This document shows, in pieces, positions 8,004 to 15,737 of a DNA stretch of 33,875 nucleotides (position 1 is its first letter; every line of letters begins with the position of its first letter). A program made the translations under genes and the position numbers. The notes under the pieces are model-generated. The model saw only the letters and a program-made list of their open reading frames with translations. It was not told the DNA's origin and ran no database searches. The DNA is from Ignavibacteriaceae bacterium. Its GTDB lineage: Bacteria; Bacteroidota; Ignavibacteria; Ignavibacteriales; Ignavibacteriaceae. The stretch covers positions 1 through 33,875 of the forward strand of contig JACAFC010000268.1 in assembly GCA_013388515.1 (NCBI GenBank). The letters run 5' to 3'.

Positions 8004-10352
8004 CTACTGCAAGGTCACGAAGACGGGCACGGTGCCGGTCTGCGGGTCGAAGGAACCAGCGACCTTGCCCAGGATTGCGCCTCCCGCGCAGACCGGCTGG
8101 CCGTCCACGAGCCGGGCTGCAGCTCTGGCGGCCTGGCCCGGCGCGGCCGCAGGACCGAGCAGGTCGCCCACGCGGAGGCCCTCCGCCCCGCTCACCTTGA
8201 CCGCCGGGGCCAGCCCCTGACTGATGATCGCTAGGTAGCCGCCTGGCGGGATCTGGCCTTCAACCGGCTGAACATCCACCGACCTCGGCCTGGCCGGCTT
8301 GTCTGGCCGCTCCACCTCCTGCACGCGCACGGCCTGGGCCACTACGCCGATCACGGCCGTGTCTCCGGCTCCGCTAGCCTTGCGGACGGCCAGCAGCGGC
8401 TCGCCGGTGGTCGGCGACGGCCTGAACACCCCGGCGATGGCGACGACATCCCCCGGCTCCAGGCTCTCGTCGCCGCCGTTGACAACCAGCGTGCGGCTGG
8501 CAGCCTTGGACCAGTATCCTCCTTCGGAAAACACGCCTCCTACTCCGGCGAAGTAGCCATCGTACCAGCCCTCCACGCTCTCGGCGTAGATGCCCCGGTA
8601 ATTCTCGGAGACGAAGTAGCCGGCGTAGCCATCCACAAGCTGCGTGCCTCGGCCATAACCGTAGACCCCGACCCGGCCCGTGAAGTACCCACCATAAGTC
8701 TGGCCACCTGTAGCCGGCGACTCACCTCGCACGCCGTACCCGGTCGTCTGGGCCTTCCCAAGGATGCCGCCAGCAGTAGCATCACCGGATGTGCTCGTCA
8801 CGCTGAACGCAGCCCCGCTGGCACTCGAGCCGTCGCTGTAGGGCAAGCTGAGCCCATCCCTCGCAGGCTCCCAGGCTACGGTATCCCACTTGAGAACGTC
8901 CCCTTGAGCGGGGGCGTCGCTTGCCACCGTTCGTCCACGGAGCTTCGCCACCGTCGGGCTGGGGTAGCCTCCGGTCAGGTCGCCGGCGGCGGACTCACCG
9001 TTGTTCACGAACCGTCCGTCAAAGGCGAATCCTTCACTGTAGGAGCTTGTCAGCTGCACCTGGTCACCTGACACCTCGAGCCCCGTCCCCGTATTGACCA
9101 GCAGGTTGTTCGACGCGTCCTCCCCTAGACCGTCGCCCGCGATGTCGGTCACATCCACCGAGACGGCGTCGGCGGCAACGTCGATCCCGTCGCCGGCACC
9201 GACCTGGAGGGTGACCTGCGGGCCACCCGGATTCGTTTCGGAGAGGCCGTTGCCTCCGAACACGTCGGTGACATCCCCTCCTCCACCCGGGCTTCCCGAG
9301 GAAGCGATTGTTATGGTGTTCGCTGCATCATCCGGAGTGATCGTGACATTGGCCCCCGCGACGAGTTCCACATTGCCGCCGTCGTTCGAGACGCCAGAGA
9401 TGCTGCTCACGATCGAGGGAGCGATCATCGCCACGTCCACGGCGTCGGACTGGCCCTCGTTCACGAAACGAGCGTCGAACGCGCTCCCCGAGCTGTAAGG
9501 GACACTGAGCTGCAGCTGGTCGTCCGCGACTTCGAGGCCGCTGCCCGTGTTCACCTCCAGGTCGTTCGCCTCGTCAGCGCGCAAGCCGCCTCCGGCAACG
9601 GCGCTCACGTCCACCGAAACGACGTCGGCGGCGACAGCTATGCCGTCGCCGGCGCCGACCGCGAGTGTCACCTGCGGTCCGCCGGAGTTCTGGACAGTCA
9701 GGCCGTCCGCTCCGAAGACATCGGTGACGTCTCCGGAGGCCCCACTCACAGAGATCGTGATTCTCTTCGCGACATCGTCCGGCGTAATCGTGATGTTGTT
9801 TCCCGCTACCAGGTCGATGTCTCCTCCGTCGTTCGTGATCCCGTCCACGCTACTCACGATGTCCGTCTCGATGTCCGCGGCGGTGAGGCTCCCATCGAGA
9901 ACGACTTGGCCATCCACAGCGCCGACTTCCACAGCGTCTGCAGCGGCTGCCCTGAGAGCGTAAGGAACGCTGAGCAGGGGATAGCGGGGCGATAGCGGCG
10001 AACCGTTAACCGAGACCTCCAGCCAGTACTGCTGATTGAACGCCAGCGCGGGGAAGGGACCGAGGGTCGCGGTGTACAATCCGTTTGTGATCGGAGTCTG
10101 GCCGTTGTCTTGGCTCCACAGGGAGGATCCGCCAGAGTTGTCAGCGAAGAGCGCAAAGACGAGTTGTGCTGTGCCCGTGAAGGGCTCGTTGTCGACCATC
10201 AGGACTCCCTGGAAGGTGATGCGGTCGGGAACCGTGGCGCGAGCAGGTACGAAGGGAATGCCCGCGAGGACGATCACGGCCGCTGCGACCAACGAAACGC
10301 TGAGGAAGGAACGCGTGGCTCCTGAGATTCTCAAGATCCGTCCAGACGACAT
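8004..10352 (-). CDS. Secreted fibre-like repeat protein
   Basis: This 782-residue protein starts at ATG 10352 with GAGAGGAG 7 nt upstream. A signal peptide (about 1-39, ending PARA) precedes a conserved opening, ITFQGVLMVDNEPFTG...LVFALF (~45-70), common in surface proteins of these phyla. Residues ~167-301 and ~317-453 are two copies of one unit (NDGG-LVAG-N-TITPDD; GDVTDVFG; GGPQVTL-VGAGDGI; VNTG-GLEV). A Gly/Tyr-rich region (~560-650) and a beta-structured C-terminal domain follow. Repeats of this kind resemble phage tail-fibre or trimeric adhesin stalks. It sits between a membrane protein and an FlgD-domain protein in one operon. A role in surface attachment is inference. Confidence 0.8.
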   Translation of the reverse strand: MSSGRILRISGATRSFLSVSLVAAAVIVLAGIPFVPARATVPDRITFQGVLMVDNEPFTGTAQLVFALFADNSGGSSLWSQDNGQTPITNGLYTATLGPFPALAFNQQYWLEVSVNGSPLSPRYPLLSVPYALRAAAADAVEVGAVDGQVVLDGSLTAADIETDIVSSVDGITNDGGDIDLVAGNNITITPDDVAKRITISVSGASGDVTDVFGADGLTVQNSGGPQVTLAVGAGDGIAVAADVVSVDVSAVAGGGLRADEANDLEVNTGSGLEVADDQLQLSVPYSSGSAFDARFVNEGQSDAVDVAMIAPSIVSSISGVSNDGGNVELVAGANVTITPDDAANTITIASSGSPGGGGDVTDVFGGNGLSETNPGGPQVTLQVGAGDGIDVAADAVSVDVTDIAGDGLGEDASNNLLVNTGTGLEVSGDQVQLTSSYSEGFAFDGRFVNNGESAAGDLTGGYPSPTVAKLRGRTVASDAPAQGDVLKWDTVAWEPARDGLSLPYSDGSSASGAAFSVTSTSGDATAGGILGKAQTTGYGVRGESPATGGQTYGGYFTGRVGVYGYGRGTQLVDGYAGYFVSENYRGIYAESVEGWYDGYFAGVGGVFSEGGYWSKAASRTLVVNGGDESLEPGDVVAIAGVFRPSPTTGEPLLAVRKASGAGDTAVIGVVAQAVRVQEVERPDKPARPRSVDVQPVEGQIPPGGYLAIISQGLAPAVKVSGAEGLRVGDLLGPAAAPGQAARAAARLVDGQPVCAGGAILGKVAGSFDPQTGTVPVFVTLQ

Positions 10353-10375
10353 TGTCGATCTCCTCTCTGGTCGCG

Positions 10376-10834
10376 TCAACGCGCGCAGCCTTGTGGGGAC
10401 ACCGATGACGAGGAGCTTGGTGGCGGTGGGAACCCAGGGAGCGGCTCGCCTCCGCCCGCCGGCTTTCCGTCGTCTCCCGTCGTTGTGATGAGGACCACGG
10501 CCAAGGCGACTGCACCTACCGCCGCGATCAAGAACCATGCTCTCTTGAAAAAGGGCGACGGGCTCCCGTCGTCATCGGTCGGCTCGATCTGTGGGTCGAG
10601 GGTCGGGTAGGAAGCCACATCAGAGACGAGCGGAGCCAAAGCCTGAGCCGCCGAACCCGGGGCCGTGAAGGCGATGGCCCGGTGGGTCGGTTCGGTCGGC
10701 AGCAGTGGCCCGCCTAAGGATGAGCAGGGCCCCGCAAGGGCCAGTGCCAGACCCGGCTCCAGCCAGAGAAAGGCACACAGCCCGATCCAAAGGCTGATGT
10801 GGCGCACGAAGCGGATCCGTCGGGAGGCAAGCAT
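10376..10834 (-). CDS. Small membrane protein heading the fibre operon
   Basis: This 152-residue protein starts at ATG 10834 with GGAGGAG 3 nt upstream (close spacing). A leader helix (about residues 11-34) is followed by a mostly soluble stretch and a second hydrophobic segment, AWFLIAAVGAVALAVVLI (about 99-116). The tail is rich in Gly, Pro and Ser (PPPPSSSSSVSP). No family is recognised. The gene is 23 bp upstream of the fibre-like gene. A membrane partner or anchor for the operon's surface proteins is possible but unproven. Confidence 0.6.
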   Translation of the reverse strand: MLASRRIRFVRHISLWIGLCAFLWLEPGLALALAGPCSSLGGPLLPTEPTHRAIAFTAPGSAAQALAPLVSDVASYPTLDPQIEPTDDDGSPSPFFKRAWFLIAAVGAVALAVVLITTTGDDGKPAGGGEPLPGFPPPPSSSSSVSPQGCAR

Positions 10835-11444
10835 GTTCTCCTCCTGGAAAGTTGGAGTTCCACGAATTGCGCTCGTCATGCTTACGACTTCAGTGTCTTG
10901 CGAACCAACGCGGAATCAGGCCGATAGGAGATTTCGTCGCGCCATCGCCCCTTCCGGTTGCTCGCGAGCGATTCTACCGACCCCGCGAGGAGCGCTCAAG
11001 GCGCTGACACGTGCTCGCCCCCGAACCGCGCGGGCCCATAAGGCGGGCGCCACCAACGGCTTCCCAGATGCCGCAGGATCCGGCCGGTACTCCCGCTGGC
11101 ACCGCCAACGGGTCGCCGAGACATGGGACGACAGCGACCGCCGCCGGACGGTCGGCCGTCCACGAGCCAGGCCGGAAACCGTCGGCAACATCCTATACGA
11201 GCGCGGGATCGAGCCACCACATGCCCGGAAGCGGCAATCGACCCGGAGGGAACTCCTCGAGGGCAGACGGTACCTTCTGATAGTCCGAGATGCGAAGTTC
11301 TTCGCCCCCTGCCACAGGGGAAGAAACAGCCTCCTCGAAGGAAGGCCATCGCTGCAGGCGGGATTCAGTCTCACCAGGATCGACCGAGGCTCGACACCAT
11401 GAACCTGCCCAGTTCGCGAGATCGGGCGCACTGGGTCTCCGCTC
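10835..11444. other. Intergenic region with degenerate mobile-element debris
   Basis: I see no convincing gene in 600 bp; open frames here are Arg/Pro-rich and lack ribosome sites. The region carries two blocks (10917-11000 and 11063-11085) that recur near 25243-25350, described separately. The minus-strand peptide GRILRHLG is reminiscent of the C-terminus of IS91-type transposases, so this may be the eroded end of an insertion sequence. Confidence 0.4.
10917..11085. repeat. Degenerate dispersed repeat, copy 1
   Basis: The stretch with CCTTCCGGTTGCTCGCGA and GCGATTCTACCGA is closely similar to CCCTCCGGTTGCCCGTGA and ATGATTCTACTGG at 25280-25310. Further on, AGATGCCGCAGGATCCGGCC is identical in both copies. 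Copy 1 has about 65 bp extra between the two blocks. Both copies have the same orientation. Confidence 0.6.
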
Positions 11445-11891
11445 CTATTCTCTCGCCATGCGCCCTCGATCGCGGCGTATCAGGGTGGCTTCGCCCCAGG
11501 CCATGACACGGTCCCCTTCGAGGAGTTCGGCCTTCAGGTAGTACAACGGCGGAGATGCTGAGGCGATATGCGCCCGGACATCTACGGTCGCGCAACAGGA
11601 TACCGGCTGGACGAACCGGACATGCAGGTCACCGGTCACCGCCTGAACCCCGAGATGGAACAGACAGTGCGTCATGGCGGCATCGAGGAGGGAGGCAATG
11701 ACCCCTCCGTGAAGCATGCCGTCGTATCCTTGTAGACCGTCGTTGGGATGCAGCGTTCCGTGCACGCTGGTCCCCTCCCCCCGATGGAAGAAGAGGCCCC
11801 ACGATCTTGGGTTCTGTTGGCCGCAGAGGAGACAATGGGCATGCCCGTTACGTGCGCTAAGGGTGATCAGCTGCTCGGCGTCTACTCGCAT
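11445..11891 (-). CDS. PaaI-family hotdog thioesterase
   Basis: This 148-residue single-hotdog-domain protein carries the family features: an N-terminal CLLCGQQNPRSWG, the signature GYDGMLHGGVIASLLDAAM (about residues 55-73) and the strand LHVRFVQPV. Such enzymes hydrolyse acyl-CoA thioesters in the cytoplasm. The start is ATG 11891 with GGAGG 9 nt upstream. It lies 78 bp downstream of the second MinD-like ATPase gene on the same strand and may be the last member of that operon. Its substrate is unknown. The CxxC near the N-terminus is common in this subfamily. Confidence 0.85.
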   Translation of the reverse strand: MRVDAEQLITLSARNGHAHCLLCGQQNPRSWGLFFHRGEGTSVHGTLHPNDGLQGYDGMLHGGVIASLLDAAMTHCLFHLGVQAVTGDLHVRFVQPVSCCATVDVRAHIASASPPLYYLKAELLEGDRVMAWGEATLIRRDRGRMARE

Positions 11892-11969
11892 CCCGATGTA
11901 CCTCCAGGGTTGCCGCGAACTTGTCGTTCGCCGGACGATCCAGCGCGTTTGCCTTCCATCTCCACCCTC

Positions 11970-12887
11970 CTACCCTTCCAGGTTCTCCCAGATTCTGCGC
12001 AAGTCGGCCGCCGCCGGTGTCTCCAACTCCGCAACCGCCTTTTCCTGTATTTGCGCGAGGGTGACCGCCCGGTCATAGCGAATCCGCCCCGCGGCGCGGA
12101 CCCCCGCCCTCAGTGCCTCTGCCTCGATCCGCTCCGTCATTTCCGGATTCAGATCCCACCGGTTGACGCAGACCGTAGTCGGCACCGCGAAGTGACGGGC
12201 GAGAGAGAGCACGCGTTCGAGATCGTGGGCGCCCGCGACCGTCGGTTCCGTCACGACGAGCACCTGGGAGGCTCCTCCGATCGAGGCGATCACGGGACAG
12301 CCGAGGCCGGGCGGCCCGTCGACGATGATCTGCGTGCGGCCGGTGTCTTCCGCGACCCGCCGGGCCTCCCGCCGCACGATGGAGACCAGCTTGCCCGAGT
12401 TCTCTCCCCCCACACCCAGCCGGGCGTGGACCATCGGACCGCAGCGGGTGTCCGAGATCATCCACTGCCCGCAGACCCGCTCGGACAACTCGACCGCCCC
12501 CGCCGGACAGACTTCATAGCAGACCCCGCATCCTTCGCATGAGAACGGATCGACCCGTAGGGCGACCCGGGCCGGACCGGGAGCGGATGGAGTCGACCCC
12601 CCCCGGGGACTCGCGTCCCCCGCATGAGCGTCCGCCACGATCGCGTCGAAGCGACAGTGATCCGCGCACGCCCCGCACCGAGTGCACGCCTCCTGGAGGA
12701 TCCTAGCCTCGCGACCACTGCGGAGCTCGTGCCGTTCCCGAATCCGCGGCGTCAACACAAGGTGGAGATCGGCCGCGTCCACATCGCAGTCGGCGATCAC
12801 AGGACGATCCGCCAGAACCGCGAACGATGCGGCGACGCTGGTCTTCCCCGTTCCTCCCTTGCCACTGATGACGACCAGCTCCCTCAT
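11970..12887 (-). CDS. MinD-like ATPase with inserted 2[4Fe-4S] ferredoxin domain (ORP/Mrp type), copy B
   Basis: This 305-residue P-loop ATPase opens with a deviant Walker A, SGKGGTGKTS (residues ~9-18). It then carries two ferredoxin motifs, CTRCGACADHC and CEGCGVCYEVCP, and returns to the ATPase core with VDGPPGLGCPV and VVTEPT. This insertion of a ferredoxin module into a MinD fold matches DVU2103/DVU2104 of the Desulfovibrio ORP operon. The start is ATG 12887; the frame is open upstream, but that part overlaps the ZIP remnant and is not conserved in type. It probably works with copy A as a heterodimer in metal-cluster or cell-positioning functions (inference from the Desulfovibrio complex). 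Confidence 0.9.
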   Translation of the reverse strand: MRELVVISGKGGTGKTSVAASFAVLADRPVIADCDVDAADLHLVLTPRIRERHELRSGREARILQEACTRCGACADHCRFDAIVADAHAGDASPRGGSTPSAPGPARVALRVDPFSCEGCGVCYEVCPAGAVELSERVCGQWMISDTRCGPMVHARLGVGGENSGKLVSIVRREARRVAEDTGRTQIIVDGPPGLGCPVIASIGGASQVLVVTEPTVAGAHDLERVLSLARHFAVPTTVCVNRWDLNPEMTERIEAEALRAGVRAAGRIRYDRAVTLAQIQEKAVAELETPAAADLRRIWENLEG

Positions 12888-12898
12888 GCCCACCTGCC

Positions 12899-13225
12899 TC
12901 AGTCCAGATGTCCCGGGCCCATGAACTGCAGAAGGCCGATCGTTGCCACACCGGCCAGGATCAGCGCCAGCTCCCCGGCAAGGACACGTGCGCCGGACAC
13001 CTCCGCCACCGCGATGGCCACGCCGTCCACGAAGTTGTGGAGGGAGTCCCCGATTAGGATCATTGCGCCGGCCCGGGAGTGGATCTCGCAGCCGATGGCA
13101 TAGGGGATGAGGACGCGGGTCAGTGTGTCCAGGCGCTGCGAGGGGAAGCGGAGAACGAGGCCAGCGAGTGCGACTGAGAGCAGCGAGCCGAGCAAGGTGA
13201 AAGAGATGATCAGCAGAAGGTCCAT
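12899..13225 (-). pseudogene. Internally deleted ZIP-family metal transporter remnant
   Basis: The 108-residue frame keeps the ZIP N-terminus (TM1, SFTLLGSLLSVALAGLVLRF), a piece with the metal-site helix GDSLHNFVDGVAIAVA (TM4) and the final helix LALILAGVATIGLLQF. The loop and helices between TM1 and TM4 and the TM5 HEIPxE motif are absent. A normal ZIP protein has about 250 residues. The remaining pieces are in one frame. The start overlaps the ATPase A stop by 16 bp and the stop lies 11 bp before ATPase B, so translation coupling of the operon is preserved. It is either a decayed transporter kept for coupling or a minimal membrane protein; transport activity is unlikely. Confidence 0.75.
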
Positions 13226-14130
13226 CGTGCCGCTGCCCTTTCCGCTTGCTGCTCCAGCCGTGCCAGGAGTCCACTGAAGACCCCTCGGTATTCGGGGATG
13301 GCGTCGACGACCAACTTCCCCCTGGAGCAGGCCTCCGCGATCCGCCGATCCTCCGGGATCTCCAGGAGGATCGGGATCCCCTCATGGCGACAGAAGGCGT
13401 GCACCCGCTCTCCGCCGATCCCCACCCGATTCACCACCACCCCGAAGGGAAGCCCGAGCTTTCGCACCAACTCGACGATCAGTTGCAGGTCGTGCAGACC
13501 GAAGGGAGTCGGTTCCGTCACGAGCACGACATAGTCCACCCCTCGCAGGGTGGTCACTACCGGGCAGGAGATGCCGGGCGGCGCGTCGAGGAGAGCCAGC
13601 TGATCTTTCCGAAGGTAGGCCTTGACCCGCCGGATGAGGGGCGGCGCGTTCGGTACACCCACGTCGAGCCGGCCTTGAATCAGCGTGACCTTGCCCGAGA
13701 CCACGGCCTCGACCAGTCCGATCCGTCGCTTGGTCTCTCGGATGGCCTGCCTTGGGCAGACCCGCGAGCAGCCTCCACACCCGTGGCACAGCTCGGGAAA
13801 GACGAGGGGCGTAGCCTTCAACCCGACGATCGCATGATAAGCGCAGAACTGGCTGCAGGCGCCGCAGCCGTCGCAAAGGAGTAGGTCGATCTCCGGGACG
13901 GGGACACACACCGTCTCCAGCAGGTTCGGGAGACCGCCGATGAAGAGATGAGCGTTCGGCTCCTCCACATCGCAGTCCAGGAGCTGAACCGGCAGCCCTG
14001 CCGATTTCACCAGATTTACGGCGACGGTGGTCTTGCCCGTTCCACCCTTTCCGGAGGCAACCGCGACGATCACAAAGAGACCTCGATCCAGCCCAGCGAT
14101 CCGCGGGTCGTCATTCGCCCGCGGTTCCAT
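13210..14130 (-). CDS. MinD-like ATPase with inserted 2[4Fe-4S] ferredoxin domain (ORP/Mrp type), copy A
   Basis: This is a 306-residue protein. Walker A SGKGGTGKTTVAVNL lies at about residues 26-40. The ferredoxin insert has CDGCGACSQFC and CHGCGGCSRVCP, and DAPPGISCPV and LVTEPTPFGLHDL complete the ATPase. The family is soluble and ATP-dependent; in Desulfovibrio the paired proteins belong to the ORP complex, linked to division-site positioning and regulated by sigma-54. Here it follows the NifX-like gene by 15 bp and overlaps the ZIP remnant. The ATG at 14130 is weakly supported by GTGGGGA upstream; a start nearer VAVASGKGG is possible. All eight cluster cysteines are present. Confidence 0.92.
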   Translation of the reverse strand: MEPRANDDPRIAGLDRGLFVIVAVASGKGGTGKTTVAVNLVKSAGLPVQLLDCDVEEPNAHLFIGGLPNLLETVCVPVPEIDLLLCDGCGACSQFCAYHAIVGLKATPLVFPELCHGCGGCSRVCPRQAIRETKRRIGLVEAVVSGKVTLIQGRLDVGVPNAPPLIRRVKAYLRKDQLALLDAPPGISCPVVTTLRGVDYVVLVTEPTPFGLHDLQLIVELVRKLGLPFGVVVNRVGIGGERVHAFCRHEGIPILLEIPEDRRIAEACSRGKLVVDAIPEYRGVFSGLLARLEQQAERAAARWTFC

Positions 14131-14145
14131 CGATTCCCCACTCTG

Positions 14146-14508
14146 CTAGCTCCAGTGACCCTCGACGTCCGCCGATCCCGCCGGTTGCAGCTTCCCCGCT
14201 CGGAATTCCTCCAGCGCGGCGGACACGGTGGTGGCGTCGGTTGTGAAGACGGGGATTCCGGCCGCGGCCAGAACGCGGAACGCCTTCGGCCCGCAATGAC
14301 CGGTCACGAGGGTCTGCGCCCCTGATCTGACCACGGCTTCAGCCGCTTGGATGCCGGCACCTTGGGCTGCCTCGACGTTCTTCCGGTTGTCGAGTACCTC
14401 GAAGGTGTCTTGATCCTGGTCGTAGATCAGCAGGCGCGGCGCCCGCCCGAATCGGCTGTCGAGAGGCGACGCGAGGCTCTCCCCAGACGTCGTGAACGCG
14501 ATCTTCAC
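14146..14508 (-). CDS. NifX/NifB-family Fe-Mo cofactor-binding-like protein
   Basis: This 120-residue single-domain protein of the dinitrogenase iron-molybdenum cofactor-binding superfamily has the family motifs: N-terminal MKIAFTTSG, DSRFGRAPRLLIYD, VEAAQGAGIQAAE, and TGHCGPKAFRVLAAAGIPVF near the end of the domain. The start is GTG 14508, overlapping the preceding stop as GTGA, with GGGAGA upstream. In the ORP system such a protein holds a Mo-Cu sulphide cluster. Whether this one binds metal cannot be seen. No nitrogenase genes are nearby, so a role in nitrogen fixation is not implied. Confidence 0.9.
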   Translation of the reverse strand: MKIAFTTSGESLASPLDSRFGRAPRLLIYDQDQDTFEVLDNRKNVEAAQGAGIQAAEAVVRSGAQTLVTGHCGPKAFRVLAAAGIPVFTTDATTVSAALEEFRAGKLQPAGSADVEGHWS

Positions 14509-14906
14509 CTTCCATCTCCCTTCCCGAGCCTCTGCCCGGTCGTAGCGTTATCGAGTTCTCCGAGTCGCTTCTGGATCGCCTCCAACTCCGACTGCAGGGC
14601 TTCGACCCGGCGTGAGAGAACCTCCTTTTCCGTCCCCGGGTCGATCTCCCCGGACGGGCCCGCGCCGGAGCGCAACCAACCCGGCAGACCGGTGGCGTGG
14701 AACATGTGACGCCATCCACGTCCGCCACCACCACGCCCCCAGCCTCCACCTCCTGACGCACCGAATCCGCGACCCCAACCGGCACCGCGTCCCCGGCCAG
14801 GCGACGGGTTGAAGTAGCCCGGCATCCCGCCCCCCATGCAGTAGCCCGCCGCACGTCCGGTCCTCGATCCCAATCCCAGCGGTCCTGTCCGATCTCCTCC
14901 TGGCAT
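14505..14906 (-). CDS. DUF5320-family protein
   Basis: This 133-residue protein has the family opening MPGGDRTGPLGLGSRTGRAAGYC, a Gly/Arg/Trp-rich middle (GWGRGFGASGGGGWGRGGGG) and a C-terminal coiled-coil (about residues 90-122, heptad-like LSRRVEALQSELEAIQKRL). The ATG at 14906 has AAGGAGG at good spacing. The family recurs next to NifX-like and MinD-like genes in anaerobes. Its biochemical role is unknown; the coiled-coil suggests oligomerisation or docking. Confidence 0.85.
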   Translation of the reverse strand: MPGGDRTGPLGLGSRTGRAAGYCMGGGMPGYFNPSPGRGRGAGWGRGFGASGGGGWGRGGGGRGWRHMFHATGLPGWLRSGAGPSGEIDPGTEKEVLSRRVEALQSELEAIQKRLGELDNATTGQRLGKGDGR

Positions 14907-14959
14907 GACGAATCCTCCTTCTCTTGTCTCGAGTGCGCTCGATATGCAACCGCCGCCTG

Positions 14960-15184
14960 TCAGCGGCGGATCAAGACCGACCCGCAGTCCGGACAGCGCG
15001 TCTGGCTACAGGGAACGCCCTGCTTGTGCGGCTCTTCGTGCCCGCAGGCGGGACAGACGCAGCGTCCTCCCGGACCTTTGGAGAAGCCTCCAGCCATCCG
15101 GCCTCCGCGTCCGCCGGTCGAGCGACCTTGACCTCGACCCTTACCTGAGCCACCGCCACCCGCGGATTTGCTTTCTCCGTCCAT
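14960..15184 (-). CDS. Possible internal start: zinc-ribbon small protein
   Basis: Inside the 204-residue frame, ATG 15184 is preceded by AGAGGAG at good spacing and would give a 74-residue protein, MDGESKS...VLIRR. Its zinc-binding pattern is CxxC and CxxC with an extra cysteine in PCSQTRC. Small Zn-ribbon proteins of this type occur as independent genes near MinD/NifX clusters. An alternative reading is that only the fused protein is made. Confidence 0.5.
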   Translation of the reverse strand: MDGESKSAGGGGSGKGRGQGRSTGGRGGRMAGGFSKGPGGRCVCPACGHEEPHKQGVPCSQTRCPDCGSVLIRR

Positions 15185-15574
15185 GATCGTTCTCTCCTCT
15201 CTGAAACCGCGATTCCGCGGGCGCCCACGCCTTCCTCCACCGCGGCACCCCGGCATCGCGCGGACGGCGTCCGCCAATCGATCCTCCACCAACGCCTGGA
15301 TTACGCCGGGCACATCGCCCGTCACGAACGGGACGACACGAATGCCGTAGGCCTCGACCATGACCTGGATCGGCCGCGAGATCGCTCCGCAGATCAGGAG
15401 GTCAACTCCGAGCTTGGCCAGGCGAAGCGCTTTCTCGGCCGGTGTGAGTCCCTCCACGGCCTCCTCTGCTTCGTCCACTACCCGCCCGGAGTCGATTCTG
15501 AGAAGCCGGATCTGGCCGACGACATCGAAGACCGGCGCGATGCGCCCGTTCCAGGCTGCGAGTGCCGCATTCAT
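14960..15574 (-). CDS. NifX-like domain fused in frame to a zinc-ribbon tail (possible orange-protein homologue)
   Basis: This 204-residue frame begins with a NifX-type domain (about residues 1-110: IAPVFDVVGQIRLLRI, EKALRLAKLGVDLLICGAISRPIQ). A Gly/Arg linker follows, then a zinc-ribbon-like C-terminus, CVCPACGHEEPHKQG and CPDCGSVLIRR. It is the first gene after the sigma-54 promoter (the start is about 26 nt from the predicted transcription start). Usually the two parts are separate proteins; an internal ATG at 15184 with its own ribosome site suggests the tail may also be made alone. The ATG at 15574 has only a weak upstream purine run. Confidence 0.8.
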   Translation of the reverse strand: MNAALAAWNGRIAPVFDVVGQIRLLRIDSGRVVDEAEEAVEGLTPAEKALRLAKLGVDLLICGAISRPIQVMVEAYGIRVVPFVTGDVPGVIQALVEDRLADAVRAMPGCRGGGRRGRPRNRGFREERTIMDGESKSAGGGGSGKGRGQGRSTGGRGGRMAGGFSKGPGGRCVCPACGHEEPHKQGVPCSQTRCPDCGSVLIRR

Positions 15575-15610
15575 AGTCAGGGTCTCGTTACCTTCCTGCG
15601 GCTGGCGTAG

Positions 15611-15626
15611 CGCATGGTCCGTGCCA
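15611..15626 (-). promoter_or_regulatory. Sigma-54 (-24/-12) promoter of the NifX-MinD operon
   Basis: On the minus strand TGGCACGGACCATGC matches the -24/-12 consensus TGGCACG-N4-TTGC at all but one position, with the required GG-10-GC spacing. It lies between a sigma-54 activator gene and the operon start, 37 bp from the NifX ATG. ORP operons of Desulfovibrio are driven by sigma-54 and an adjacent activator, so the arrangement agrees. Confidence 0.85.
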
Positions 15627-15711
15627 GATGTACTGGAAGGGGCGTCTGATCGCGCAGGTCGTTGGATCGTTTATGGGTAGCCGGAGGATGAAGGCGGTCG
15701 ACCTGCGGTCA

Positions 15712-15733
15712 AGGGTCGCGTTTGCGCGACCCT
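15712..15733. promoter_or_regulatory. Perfect 9-bp inverted repeat: candidate enhancer (UAS) or hairpin
   Basis: AGGGTCGCG and CGCGACCCT are separated by TTTG. The centre lies about 100 bp upstream of the -24 box, the usual place for a sigma-54 activator site. It also follows the activator stop (15738) by 5 bp and could be a terminator hairpin, but no T-run follows. A GGTCGACC palindrome (15696-15703) is nearby. Confidence 0.5.
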
Positions 15734-15737
15734 GTCC

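Noticed and set aside
10916-11431. A 171-codon minus-strand ORF
   Set aside because: No ribosome site, Arg-rich low-complexity composition, and it overlaps degenerate repeat DNA.
14146-15574. Nitrogen-fixation genes (nifX/nifB)
   Set aside because: Only the cofactor-binding fold is shared; no nitrogenase or FeMo-cofactor synthesis gene is present, and the context matches ORP/Mrp clusters instead.
15712-15733. Calling the inverted repeat simply a rho-independent terminator
   Set aside because: No T-run follows on the minus strand and the distance to the sigma-54 promoter fits an enhancer equally well, so it is listed as undecided.
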